Of a DNA stretch of 64,000 bases, positions 7,374 to 15,816 are shown piece after piece. The stretch's first letter is position 1, and every line of letters begins with the position of its first letter. The notes under the pieces were generated by a model. The model searched no databases, was not told where the DNA came from, and was given only the letters and a program-made list of their open reading frames with translations. The translations under genes and the position numbers were made by a program. Source of the stretch: Lutibacter sp. (lineage in GTDB: Bacteria > Bacteroidota > Bacteroidia > Flavobacteriales > Flavobacteriaceae); NCBI GenBank assembly GCA_027449025.1, contig DAIDMK010000008.1, positions 1 through 64,000 on the forward strand, given 5' to 3'.

Positions 7374-9482
7374 TTAACTTTCAATAATTGTCAAGGCCAA
7401 CCTAATTTTAAAATAGTCCATTTCCTGTTTAAAATAGTCAAAATAAGGCTTTAAAGTGGTAGGGCTATCTAATGCTTCTTTTGCTTTTCTAAGCTGATCT
7501 ACTTCTTCTTTACTTACAAAATTGTATATATTGATATCCTTTCCATCTGCATATAATTTGGCTAAATGCGAAAATATGGTGGTTGGGCTCAAATTTCTTT
7601 TTTTGGCAATTTCATCAATACTCAATCCTTCCTTATACAATTCAAAAGTAATTTTATAAGTATCCCCTTTTTTCTTCTTTGGTGTTTTTCCATCCATAAA
7701 TGAAATGATTTCTGCAATAAATTCATCACCATAAACATCTAATTTTCTTTGGCCAACCCCGCTTATTTCCATAAATTCAGCTTCACACATAGGTCTAGCC
7801 CTTTCCATTTCTTTTAAAGAAGCATCACTAAAAACCAGATAAGCAGGAATATTCTCTTCCAAAGAAATTTTATAACGAAGCTTTCTCAAACGTTCAAACA
7901 AAGTATCATTTTTAGCTTTCTTCGTTTTTGGTGCTGATTGAACAACTGCTTGGTCTTTGAATGCAACCGGTTTTGTTAAATAAACCAATTTTTTTTCAAA
8001 CAACACTTTTTTTGAAAAAGACGTGAGCTGTAAGGCATTGTTTTTATGAAAAGCTATCTCACAAAATCCTTGATTGATCAATTGAATGATATATTGCTGC
8101 CAATCTTGCCAAGAAATATCTTTTCCTACGCCATGAGATTTCAGTTTGTCGTACCCTTTATCAATAATAGTGGCATTGTGTGCACCTCTTAAAACATCAA
8201 TAATTACACCAGAAGCTTCCGATTCATTTAATCGCGTAATTACAGAAAGCGCCTTTTGGGCGATGATGGTTCCGTCAAAAAATTGGGGCGGATTTTTACA
8301 CACATCACAATTCCCGCAGTTTTCTGATAATAATTCCCCAAAATAACTTAACAATATTTTTCTTCTGCAAGTTGTTGCTTCAGAAAATTGCTTCATGCGT
8401 TCCAATTTGGCCAATTGAACCTCTTCGTTTGAGGCACCTTCTGCAAAATTTCGTAACTGAATTACATCGGCATAACTATGAAATAACAAGGCATTGGCTT
8501 TTATACCATCCCGTCCGCAGCGCCCAATTTCTTGATAATAACCTTCAATATTTTTGGGCATATTGTAATGAATTACCCAGCGCACATTCGACTTGTCTAT
8601 ACCCATTCCAAAGGCGATGGTAGCACATATTATTTGCGTTTTGTCGAATAAAAAATCCTCTTGGGTTTTTGTTCTTGCATCAAAACTTAAGCCCGCGTGA
8701 TAAGGCATGGCTTTTATACCGTTTTGTTTTAATTTTGATGCCAGTTGCTCGGTCGATTTTCGACTTAAGCAATAAATAATCCCGGCTTCATTGGTTTTTT
8801 TATTGATGAATTTAATAATTTGCGTAACGCGGTCATTTGCCGGACGCACTTCCAATTCAATATTTTTTCGATCGAAAGAAGATAAAAACTGTGTGGCATT
8901 TGGTATGTTCAATTGGTCCACAATATCTTGTCTTGTTGCTTTATCGGCAGTTGCGGTCAATGCAATAATTGGCGTATTTGGCAAGGTTTGTTTTAAAAAT
9001 CCCAACTGCTGGTATGAGGGCCTAAAATCATGCCCCCAAGATGAAATACAATGCGCTTCATCAATGGCAATACAACTTATGTGTTTTTCAGATAATATGT
9101 TTTCAAGCAAGCCCAAACTCTCTGGAGCCACATACAACAGTTTTATTTCTGAATTAATGACTTTATCAAAAATTTCATTTTGGGCAAAACTTTGCTGGCT
9201 GCTGTTAAAAAAAGCAGCTGAAATCCCGTTTGCTGTCAATCCGTCAACCTGGTCTTTCATCAAGGCGATTAAAGGTGAAATCACCAATGTAATTCCATCA
9301 AGCAACAAGGCCGGCAATTGAAAACAAACCGATTTTCCGCCACCGGTTGGCATAATCACCAAATTGTCATTTTTTGAAAGGACTGATTCTATAATAGCTT
9401 GCTGCTGCTCACGAAAACTGTCGTAACCAAAATATTTTTTTAAAGTTGTAAATAACTTCGCTTGGGTATCTTTTAATAGCAC
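7374..9482 (-). CDS. recQ: ATP-dependent DNA helicase RecQ
   Basis: A 702-residue superfamily 2 3'-5' DNA helicase for recombination and replication-fork repair. It shows the Q-motif region (YFGYDSFREQQQAII), Walker A (MPTGGGKSVCFQLPALL), the DEAH box with the RecQ aromatic loop (IDEAHCISSWGHDFRPSY), the ATPase motif VIHYNMPKNIEGYYQEIGRCGRDG, a zinc-binding cysteine set (CRRKILLSYFGE, CGNCDVC), the RQC domain and an HRDC domain (about 520-600). A C-terminal helix-turn-helix extension (GLSIDEIAKKRNLSPTTIFSHLAKL) follows, as in many bacterial RecQ proteins. The start codon is GTG; no ATG lies closer to the family N-terminus. Confidence 0.95.
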   Translation of the reverse strand: MLLKDTQAKLFTTLKKYFGYDSFREQQQAIIESVLSKNDNLVIMPTGGGKSVCFQLPALLLDGITLVISPLIALMKDQVDGLTANGISAAFFNSSQQSFAQNEIFDKVINSEIKLLYVAPESLGLLENILSEKHISCIAIDEAHCISSWGHDFRPSYQQLGFLKQTLPNTPIIALTATADKATRQDIVDQLNIPNATQFLSSFDRKNIELEVRPANDRVTQIIKFINKKTNEAGIIYCLSRKSTEQLASKLKQNGIKAMPYHAGLSFDARTKTQEDFLFDKTQIICATIAFGMGIDKSNVRWVIHYNMPKNIEGYYQEIGRCGRDGIKANALLFHSYADVIQLRNFAEGASNEEVQLAKLERMKQFSEATTCRRKILLSYFGELLSENCGNCDVCKNPPQFFDGTIIAQKALSVITRLNESEASGVIIDVLRGAHNATIIDKGYDKLKSHGVGKDISWQDWQQYIIQLINQGFCEIAFHKNNALQLTSFSKKVLFEKKLVYLTKPVAFKDQAVVQSAPKTKKAKNDTLFERLRKLRYKISLEENIPAYLVFSDASLKEMERARPMCEAEFMEISGVGQRKLDVYGDEFIAEIISFMDGKTPKKKKGDTYKITFELYKEGLSIDEIAKKRNLSPTTIFSHLAKLYADGKDINIYNFVSKEEVDQLRKAKEALDSPTTLKPYFDYFKQEMDYFKIRLALTIIES

Positions 9483-9663
9483 TTAAAGTATTTTAATAAA
9501 TTGTATTTAATTTTTATTAATTATGGTAAAAATACATTTTTTTAAATCATAGCAAAAAGGTTTATTTCCTAATTAATTTATTAAATAGAATAACTTCTCT
9601 AATTAATTTTATTTATAATTAATAAAAATTAGCATGTTGTAAAAAATGTGATAAATATTGTAC

Positions 9664-9671
9664 TATCTTTG
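9664..9671 (+). promoter_or_regulatory. Putative -7 element of the hybrid kinase gene
   Basis: TATCTTTG matches TAnnTTTG 41 bases upstream of the kinase ATG. The nearest TTG, a possible -33 element, lies 24 bases upstream, somewhat longer than usual, so only the -7 element is called. Confidence 0.45.
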
Positions 9672-9712
9672 TTCTTAATTTACTTGATTAAGTTATTGTT
9701 AATTAAATTCCT

Positions 9713-11827
9713 ATGGAAAGAAAATTTACCCCAACCTACAATAAAGTAATCTTAAGTGTTTTAATCTCAACTTCTCTAGCTTTATTATTATTCTACTATT
9801 TATATGATTCTACTAAAAAACAAGAACAAAAGGTTTACAATGCTTCTAAAGAACAATTTTCCAGTGAGGTAAACTCTTTAATGGAATTAAAATCTGAGGC
9901 GTTGGTGAACCTCACTCATGATTTAACCTTTTGGGATAATTATATAGATTTTATTGAAAACGCATCAGAAAATTTAAATTGGTATAAGGTTAACATAGAA
10001 AGTATAGGCGAATCCTATCATGTTGATTATGTTGCAACCTATGATATTAATGCCAATGTTATTAAAGAAAATAGTTTTGAAAAAATTAAAAGTCATCTAA
10101 TTATTCCTAAAGAACTGTTTTCGAAAATATATGATGAAAAGCAGCTGCAATTTTACCAGGAAATCCCAGAAGGTATTATTGAGGTGCATGCAGCAACTAT
10201 TCACCCTACAATTGATTCTGAAAAGACAAAAACCAAGCCCAGAGGCTATTTTATAGTTGTTAAACTTCTTGATGAAGACTATTTTATTAATTTAAAAAAA
10301 ATTAGTAATTCAGCCATTAAAATTTTAGATCCAGAAACGCTTACAACTTCAAACAATGCAAACATTACTGCTATAATAGCACTTAAAAATTATAAAGGTG
10401 AGATTATAAAAAACATACAATTTGTAAGAGACTTTAATCTCAATTTTAAACACACAAAAATCATCCTATTAATTATTTTAAGTTTTTTCATTTTAAATCT
10501 TATTATTACTATTTTACTTTCTAAAAACTCTATATATCATCCCTTAAAATTAGTCACAAAAATTCTTAAGACTAATGACAAACAAGCTATTCAAGAATTG
10601 GTAAAAGGATCTGGAGAATTTGGATACATTGGAACCCTATTCTCAGAAAATTTAGAACATGAAGAAAAACTAATAATAGCTAAAGAGAAAGCCGAAGAAA
10701 GCGACCGCCTAAAAACAGAGTTTCTCCACAATTTATCTCATGAAATTAGAACACCTATGAATGCAATAATTGGTTTCTCTGATTTATTAAGTGAACCCAA
10801 TCTGAATGAAACAAAAAAATTAGAATACCTTGAAGTCATTAAAAAATGCGGTAAAAATTTAGTGTCAATAATAGACGATTTAATTGAAATGTCTAAAATT
10901 GACACAAATCAAATGAAGCCAAATTACAAAGCATTTGATTTGGAGGAATGCTTAACAGAAATAAAAAAATCGGTAGAAATTACAATTCCAATAGATAAAC
11001 CAATAAAACTAATACTCACTAGTCCTAAAACACCTTTAACACTTCCATTTATTAGTGACGAGGTAAAACTAAAACAGATTTTAGTGAATTTACTTAATAA
11101 CGCCATAAAGTTTACCAATGAAGGTGTTGTAAGTTTTGGCTATGAAATAGATTCCAATAACAAAACGATTTTATTTAAAGTAAAAGATACTGGTATTGGA
11201 ATAGATGAAAAAGGGCAAAAAGAAGTTTTTAATCGTTTTACAAGAATACATACAGATGAAACCATAACCGCAAGTGGTCTAGGCTTGGGTTTAGCCATCT
11301 CCAAAGCTTATGTAAAAATACTAAATGGTGATATTTGGCTAGAATCTAAGAAAAATATAGGCTCTGTTTTTTCATTTTCTATACCCTTAAAAACAGAAGA
11401 ATTACCAAATCAATCTATAATCTCAACAAACAAACCCACTTTCAATAAAAATAAAACAATTTTAGTTGCGGAAGATGACAGCAATAGTTTTATTCTATTA
11501 GAGATCTTATTGAGTGAAAAAGGATATAACATTATTAGGGCAAATAACGGAATAGAAGCTGTTAATTTTTGTGCTAATAATAAAAATATAGACTTGGTAT
11601 TAATGGATATAAGAATGCCAAAAATAAGTGGCTTAGAGGCGCAAAAACAAATTAAAAATTTTAATCCATCACTTCCTATTATTGCACTGTCAGCTTATGT
11701 TTCAGCAGAGCTTAAGAAGGAGGTTATTAAAGCTGGTTTTAAAGATTACATCCCAAAACCATTAGTTAAGGAGCAATTATTTGATGCTTTAAACAAAATA
11801 TTTTATGTAAAAGAACGCCCAATTTAA
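9713..11827 (+). CDS. CHASE4-type hybrid sensor histidine kinase with receiver domain
   Basis: A 704-residue inner-membrane sensor kinase. It has a transmembrane helix at about 12-31, a periplasmic CHASE4-like sensor (NLTHDLTFWDNYIDF, then HVDYVATYDINANVIKE) and a second helix at about 249-270. The HisKA domain has phospho-acceptor His343 in LSHEIRTPMNAIIGF. The ATPase domain has LVNLLNNAIKFTNEG, DTGIGI and GLGLGLAISK. A C-terminal receiver domain has phospho-acceptor Asp632 in LVLMDIRMP. No DNA-binding domain is present, so output must pass through another protein or be local. The outer-membrane protein gene starts one base after the stop codon, an unusual and probably functional coupling. 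Confidence 0.92.
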   Translation: MERKFTPTYNKVILSVLISTSLALLLFYYLYDSTKKQEQKVYNASKEQFSSEVNSLMELKSEALVNLTHDLTFWDNYIDFIENASENLNWYKVNIESIGESYHVDYVATYDINANVIKENSFEKIKSHLIIPKELFSKIYDEKQLQFYQEIPEGIIEVHAATIHPTIDSEKTKTKPRGYFIVVKLLDEDYFINLKKISNSAIKILDPETLTTSNNANITAIIALKNYKGEIIKNIQFVRDFNLNFKHTKIILLIILSFFILNLIITILLSKNSIYHPLKLVTKILKTNDKQAIQELVKGSGEFGYIGTLFSENLEHEEKLIIAKEKAEESDRLKTEFLHNLSHEIRTPMNAIIGFSDLLSEPNLNETKKLEYLEVIKKCGKNLVSIIDDLIEMSKIDTNQMKPNYKAFDLEECLTEIKKSVEITIPIDKPIKLILTSPKTPLTLPFISDEVKLKQILVNLLNNAIKFTNEGVVSFGYEIDSNNKTILFKVKDTGIGIDEKGQKEVFNRFTRIHTDETITASGLGLGLAISKAYVKILNGDIWLESKKNIGSVFSFSIPLKTEELPNQSIISTNKPTFNKNKTILVAEDDSNSFILLEILLSEKGYNIIRANNGIEAVNFCANNKNIDLVLMDIRMPKISGLEAQKQIKNFNPSLPIIALSAYVSAELKKEVIKAGFKDYIPKPLVKEQLFDALNKIFYVKERPI

Positions 11828-11828
11828 A

Positions 11829-12677
11829 ATGATAAAAAAATTACTTCCATTCTTGCTATTAATAGCTTTAGTACAAAACATAAATGCACAAGAAAATAAC
11901 AGCTTAAAAGATTCTGTTAAAACTAATAGTGAAAGTAATTTCTTTTTCGGAATTGATATAACCAACCGTTATGTGTGGCGCGGGCAAGTTAATGGAGGAG
12001 AATACATTACATTTCAACCCACTATAGAATATGCTTTCACAAATAATTTTAGTTTGGGAGTTTGGGCAACAACCAACTTTAAAAAAGACACCTATGCACA
12101 AGACGGTTATTCCCCCAAAGGCTATAATGAATATAATGTTTACGCCATCTATTCTTTAAATGACTATTTTAATATTGAATTATATGACTATTATTGGCCA
12201 ACTTTAGAAGATGATAATGAAGTAGATAATAACTATTTTAACTATGGCAACAATGGTGTAAAAACCTTAGACTTAAATTTGGTTTTTGATTTTTCTGAAA
12301 TTTGGCTCCCATTTAATACTACCATAAGCACTTTAATTGCTGGCAACGACTTTAAGTATAATGAAAATGATGAAAATCCAAAACGAAACTTTACCACATA
12401 CTTAGAGTTAGGATATACTTTAAAAGATGTACTTAAAACTTTTGAATTAAAACCAACTATTGGAGTGGTTTTAAATAACAAAGCAGAATACTATACCTAT
12501 GCAGACTATGATAAAGCCTCCTTTGTAAACTTAAACTTAGAAATTTCAAAAGTATTTGAACTACATAACAACTTAAGTTTACCAATAAGGATAAACTATA
12601 TTCATAACGCAGCAACAAAAAACACCGAAGATGTTGGTCGTAACTATTTGGTCGCAAAATTATCACTTGAGTATTAA
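11829..12677 (+). CDS. Outer-membrane beta-barrel protein resembling the TorF putative porin family
   Basis: A 282-residue protein with a signal peptide (cleavage near NINAQ). Residues 35-70 read FFFGIDITNRYVWRGQ and then TFQPTIEYAF, a hallmark of TorF-type porins and related uncharacterised outer-membrane proteins. The rest alternates short amphipathic strands with acidic loops and ends in the aromatic LSLEY, consistent with a barrel. It is translationally coupled to the upstream hybrid kinase (one-base gap) and may be its periplasmic partner or an envelope component of the same response. The family call is by resemblance; the substrate is unknown. Confidence 0.75.
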   Translation: MIKKLLPFLLLIALVQNINAQENNSLKDSVKTNSESNFFFGIDITNRYVWRGQVNGGEYITFQPTIEYAFTNNFSLGVWATTNFKKDTYAQDGYSPKGYNEYNVYAIYSLNDYFNIELYDYYWPTLEDDNEVDNNYFNYGNNGVKTLDLNLVFDFSEIWLPFNTTISTLIAGNDFKYNENDENPKRNFTTYLELGYTLKDVLKTFELKPTIGVVLNNKAEYYTYADYDKASFVNLNLEISKVFELHNNLSLPIRINYIHNAATKNTEDVGRNYLVAKLSLEY

Positions 12678-12794
12678 AATATCATAACTTTTTTATTACG
12701 AATAACAGATTCTAAAACTTTCTTAAAGCTTTAAAATTTCTATTTATGCTTTTTAAGAAAAAGATTAGATAATCGACTATAGTGATTGGGAATT

Positions 12795-12868
12795 GAATGC
12801 CATTCTGAGCAAGGTGAAAATATCTCTAATTTAATAGAAAAAATTCAACTTTGCTCAGGGTAACATTC
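12795..12868. repeat. Imperfect inverted repeat of the ATTCTGAGC type
   Basis: The left arm at 12795-12818 (GAATGCCATTCTGAGCAAGG...) pairs imperfectly with the right arm at 12844-12868, whose reverse complement begins GAATGTTACCCTGAGCAAAG. A 25-base AT-rich loop lies between. It sits in the gap between the convergent ends of the outer-membrane protein gene and asnB and could act as a bidirectional terminator or be a small mobile hairpin. Confidence 0.7.
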
Positions 12869-12875
12869 ATGTTAA

Positions 12876-14546
12876 TTATTTTTTGTAGGCATCGGAATGC
12901 ACATTTGCCACTGCCCTTCCTGAAGGATCATTCATGTTTTTAAAACTCGCGTCCCACTCTAGTGCAATTTTAGTGCTACAGGCAACCGACGCTTCTTGTG
13001 GCACACAAAGCGCGGCAGCATCTGAAGGAAAATGTTCCTGAAAAATAGAACGGTAATAAAATTCTTCCTTATTTGTAGGTGTTTGTAAAGGGAATCTGTA
13101 TTTAGCGTTTGCCAATTGTTCATCGCTAACTTCTTTAGCCACAATCTGTTTCAGGGTATCAATCCAAGAGTACCCAACACCGTCAGAAAATTGTTCTTTT
13201 TGTCGCCAAGCTACACTTGGGGGTAAATAACTTTCAAAAGCTTTACGCACTACCCATTTTTCCATGCGTTCACCGTTAATCATTTTGTCTTGTGGGTTAA
13301 TTCGCATCGCCACATCCATAAATTCTTTGTCCAAAAACGGCACACGACCTTCAATTCCCCAAGCCGCTAAACTTTTATTTGCCCTTAAGCAATCGTACAT
13401 ATGCAATTTACTCAACTTACGTACAGTTTCTTCGTGAAATTCTTTGGCGTTTGGCGCTTTATGAAAATACAAATAGCCTCCAAATATCTCGTCGGCGCCT
13501 TCACCTGAAAGCACCATTTTTACGCCCATAGATTTAATAACTCTTGCCATTAAATACATTGGTGTTGAAGCACGAATAGTTGTAATGTCATAAGTTTCCA
13601 ATTTATAAATAACATCACGAATGGCATCCAATCCTTCCTGAATGGTAAATTTTATTTCGTGGTGAACCGTGCCAATATGATCTGCCACCAGTCTCGCTGC
13701 AGCTAAATCGGGAGAACCTTCCAATCCCACAGAAAAAGAGTGCAATTGTGGCCACCAAGCCGCTTGGGTATCATCAGATTCTATTCTTTTCTCTGCATAT
13801 TTTTTTGCAATTGCTGAAGTTACAGATGAGTCCAATCCACCGGAAAGCAATACGCCATAAGGCACATCGGACATTAGTTGACGGTGAACCGCAGCTTCCA
13901 AAGCATCATGAATTTCATCAATACTTGTTTGGTTGTCCTTTACCGCATCATAATCCACCCAATCCCTGTTATACCATTTGGTTAATTTTCCATCTTTGCT
14001 CGATAAAAAATGCCCTGGAGGAAATAACTCAATTTTTGTGCAAACACCTTCCAAAGCTTTTAATTCAGAAGCCACATAAAAAGTTCCGTTTGCGTCCCAA
14101 CCCATATATAAAGGAATAATTCCCATATGATCACGTGCCACAAAATATTCATCTTTATCAGAATCATATAAAGCAAAAGCAAAAATACCATTCATTTCAT
14201 CAATAAAACCAGTTCCTTTTTCTTTATACAAAGCCAAGATCACTTCGCAATCCGATTCTGTCTGAAAATTATATTTTCCTTCAAATTGCTTACGTAAGGC
14301 TCTATGGTTATAAATTTCACCATTTGCTGCCAACACCAATTTTCCATCTTCACTAAATAATGGTTGTTTCCCAGAAGCTGGATCCACAATTGACAATCTT
14401 TCATGAGCCAATAATGCTTTTTCATCTGCATAAATTCCACTCCAATCCGGACCGCGATGACGGATTTTTTTAGACATCTCCAAAATTTGAGGTCTCAACA
14501 ACTCTGCTTTTTCTTTTAAGTCAAACGCACAAACTATTCCACACAT
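12876..14546 (-). CDS. asnB: Asparagine synthetase B, glutamine-hydrolysing
   Basis: A 556-residue cytoplasmic enzyme making asparagine from aspartate, glutamine and ATP. The start was chosen at the ATG giving MCGIVCAF, because Cys2 must become the N-terminal nucleophile of the class II glutaminase; the longer open frame upstream would bury it. The glutaminase domain covers about 1-200 (RGPDWSGIY, LAHERLSIVD, NGEIYNH). The synthetase domain has the PP-loop LLSGGLDSSVTSAIAKK and the downstream VLSGEGADEIFGGYLYFH. Length matches E. coli-type AsnB. It stands alone, divergent from the DUF423 gene. Confidence 0.96.
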   Translation of the reverse strand: MCGIVCAFDLKEKAELLRPQILEMSKKIRHRGPDWSGIYADEKALLAHERLSIVDPASGKQPLFSEDGKLVLAANGEIYNHRALRKQFEGKYNFQTESDCEVILALYKEKGTGFIDEMNGIFAFALYDSDKDEYFVARDHMGIIPLYMGWDANGTFYVASELKALEGVCTKIELFPPGHFLSSKDGKLTKWYNRDWVDYDAVKDNQTSIDEIHDALEAAVHRQLMSDVPYGVLLSGGLDSSVTSAIAKKYAEKRIESDDTQAAWWPQLHSFSVGLEGSPDLAAARLVADHIGTVHHEIKFTIQEGLDAIRDVIYKLETYDITTIRASTPMYLMARVIKSMGVKMVLSGEGADEIFGGYLYFHKAPNAKEFHEETVRKLSKLHMYDCLRANKSLAAWGIEGRVPFLDKEFMDVAMRINPQDKMINGERMEKWVVRKAFESYLPPSVAWRQKEQFSDGVGYSWIDTLKQIVAKEVSDEQLANAKYRFPLQTPTNKEEFYYRSIFQEHFPSDAAALCVPQEASVACSTKIALEWDASFKNMNDPSGRAVANVHSDAYKK

Positions 14547-14734
14547 GTTATTTTGTTTTATTTTAATTATAATGCAAATGTGGTTATTTAGTTTAAACTG
14601 ACAAACATTAATATTGATAATGATTACATTTAACAACTAAATATTGAAATTTAAACAAAATATGTTATTAGAAAAATGATTTTTAGGGAAGATTTATTAC
14701 TGATTGAAATTTTAAAAAACATCACAATAACCAT

Positions 14735-14762
14735 TTGTTTTAAAAATTGTATGCTACTTTTG
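14735..14762 (+). promoter_or_regulatory. Promoter of the DUF423 gene: TTG-N17-TACTTTTG
   Basis: A TTG at 14735-14737 is followed, 17 bases later, by TACTTTTG at 14755-14762, matching the Bacteroidota -33/-7 pattern. It lies 24 bases before the chosen ATG and inside the longer open frame, which argues against the upstream start. Confidence 0.65.
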
Positions 14763-14786
14763 AAAATATTACAAAAATTATTATTT

Positions 14787-15173
14787 ATGACGCAATTCAC
14801 TTTACTTTTTGCCAGTCTTTTAGGCGGTTTAGCTGTAGTTTTTGGTGCCTTTGGCGCGCACGCATTAAAAAAGATTTTAAATGAAGATCAATTAAAAAGC
14901 TTTGAAACCGGCGTTAAATATCAAATGTATCACGCCATTGTATTATTAATTATTGGATTTAACTTCAGCTTAGAAACTGCTTCAGCAAGATATATGGTGT
15001 ATGCTTTTATGGCTGGTGTACTTTTGTTTTCGTTTAGTATTTACGGGTTGGCCATTTCATCGGTAAAAAACAAAAAGTTAACATTTTTGGGGCCCATTAC
15101 ACCACTTGGTGGCTTGCTATTGATTATTGGCTGGGGTTTATTGGGTTATACCGTTTTCAATATTCATGGTTAA
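14787..15173 (+). CDS. DUF423-family small integral membrane protein (YgdD-like)
   Basis: A 128-residue inner-membrane protein with four predicted transmembrane helices. The signature ASLLGGLAVVFGAFGAHALKK at the N-terminus, then GVKYQMYHAIVLLI and GPITPLGGLLLIIGW, identify the DUF423/YgdD family, whose function is unknown. The open frame extends 37 codons further upstream, but that part is non-homologous and overlaps the promoter, so the start was moved to MTQFTLLFA. Family length is normal with this start. Confidence 0.88.
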   Translation: MTQFTLLFASLLGGLAVVFGAFGAHALKKILNEDQLKSFETGVKYQMYHAIVLLIIGFNFSLETASARYMVYAFMAGVLLFSFSIYGLAISSVKNKKLTFLGPITPLGGLLLIIGWGLLGYTVFNIHG

Positions 15174-15420
15174 ATGTTAAAAAGTTCCATTTGAAATTAT
15201 TCGTTTTTCATTATTAATTCAATTTGCGTATTCTACGATAAAAACCAAATAAAAATCATAAAAATCAATTCAATTAAAGTTTGCATTTAACCGCTAACTA
15301 AACGCAAAGAAAATACGCAAAGGGCAAGGTCTTGCGCTAAGTTCGCTAGATGGCTAAAGTCTTCTTTGTGCAACTGCGTGGCTCTCCTAGAAACTCCGCG
15401 TAATAAAAAGCTATTACACG

Positions 15421-15457
15421 GAGATTCACAAAGAAAAAACACAAAGATTCACAAAGT
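15421..15457 (+). repeat. TTCACAAAGAAAA...ATTCACAAAG repeat, copy 1
   Basis: Two ATTCACAAAG units separated by AAAAAACACAAAG. An inverted second copy is at 20404-20442, where the reverse complement reads CTTCACAAAGAAAACACACG and then ACTCACAAAG. The copies differ at a few positions and lie in unrelated intergenic gaps. Confidence 0.6.
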
Positions 15458-15583
15458 ATTAAATCGCAATAAACCAATTATTGGCCAATCTCTATTTTAA
15501 CCGCAAATGGCAATTTTATTTTGGTTAACATTTGAATGCGCCAGACAAAATTTCGAAATCGTAATTCCGAAATCGTAAATCAA

Positions 15584-15675
15584 TTTGCGTTAGTGATGGC
15601 AGTGGAAAGCCCACAGACACGCTTTTGGGCGTGGCGAGGACTTGCAACGAACAGCACGACCGCAGGGAACGCCCT
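15584..15675 (+). repeat. GC-rich dispersed intergenic element, copy 1
   Basis: It begins TTTGCGTTAG and ends TTGCAACGAACAGCACGACC followed by GCAGGGAACGCCC. The element at 35171-35262 begins and ends the same way with the same total length (92 bases), while the interiors differ. The conserved ends and variable middle suggest a mobile or structured element. Here the interior has the hairpin-capable CACGCTTTTGGGCGTG. Confidence 0.7.
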
Positions 15676-15816
15676 CCAAAAAGGCAGGAAATTTTAAAAT
15701 ATTTTTGATATAGATTGCTTCATATATAGAATTTTAGCGTTTTTTTAATATTTTAAAACTTACACTTTTTAAAATAGAAATTTTTGTAGTTTTACCTTAA
15801 ATCAAACTACAGATAC

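Larger units (their letters stand above)
15174..15816. other. Repeat-rich 643-base intergenic region
   Basis: No gene is visible. The first half carries degenerate ACGCAAAG/CACAAAGA units, with a clear 37-base copy at 15421-15457. The second half holds a GC-rich island at 15584-15675 standing out from the AT-rich surroundings, which is a copy of an element also present at 35171-35262. The last 100 bases are plain AT-rich leader for the CocE-type hydrolase. Confidence 0.6.

Noticed and set aside
8791-9321. Long plus-strand open frame of 176 codons inside recQ
   Set aside because: It is antisense to conserved RecQ motifs, its translation shows no domain, and it has no promoter. The same reasoning removes the other antisense frames in asnB, secDF, fhs and the YbbP-like gene.
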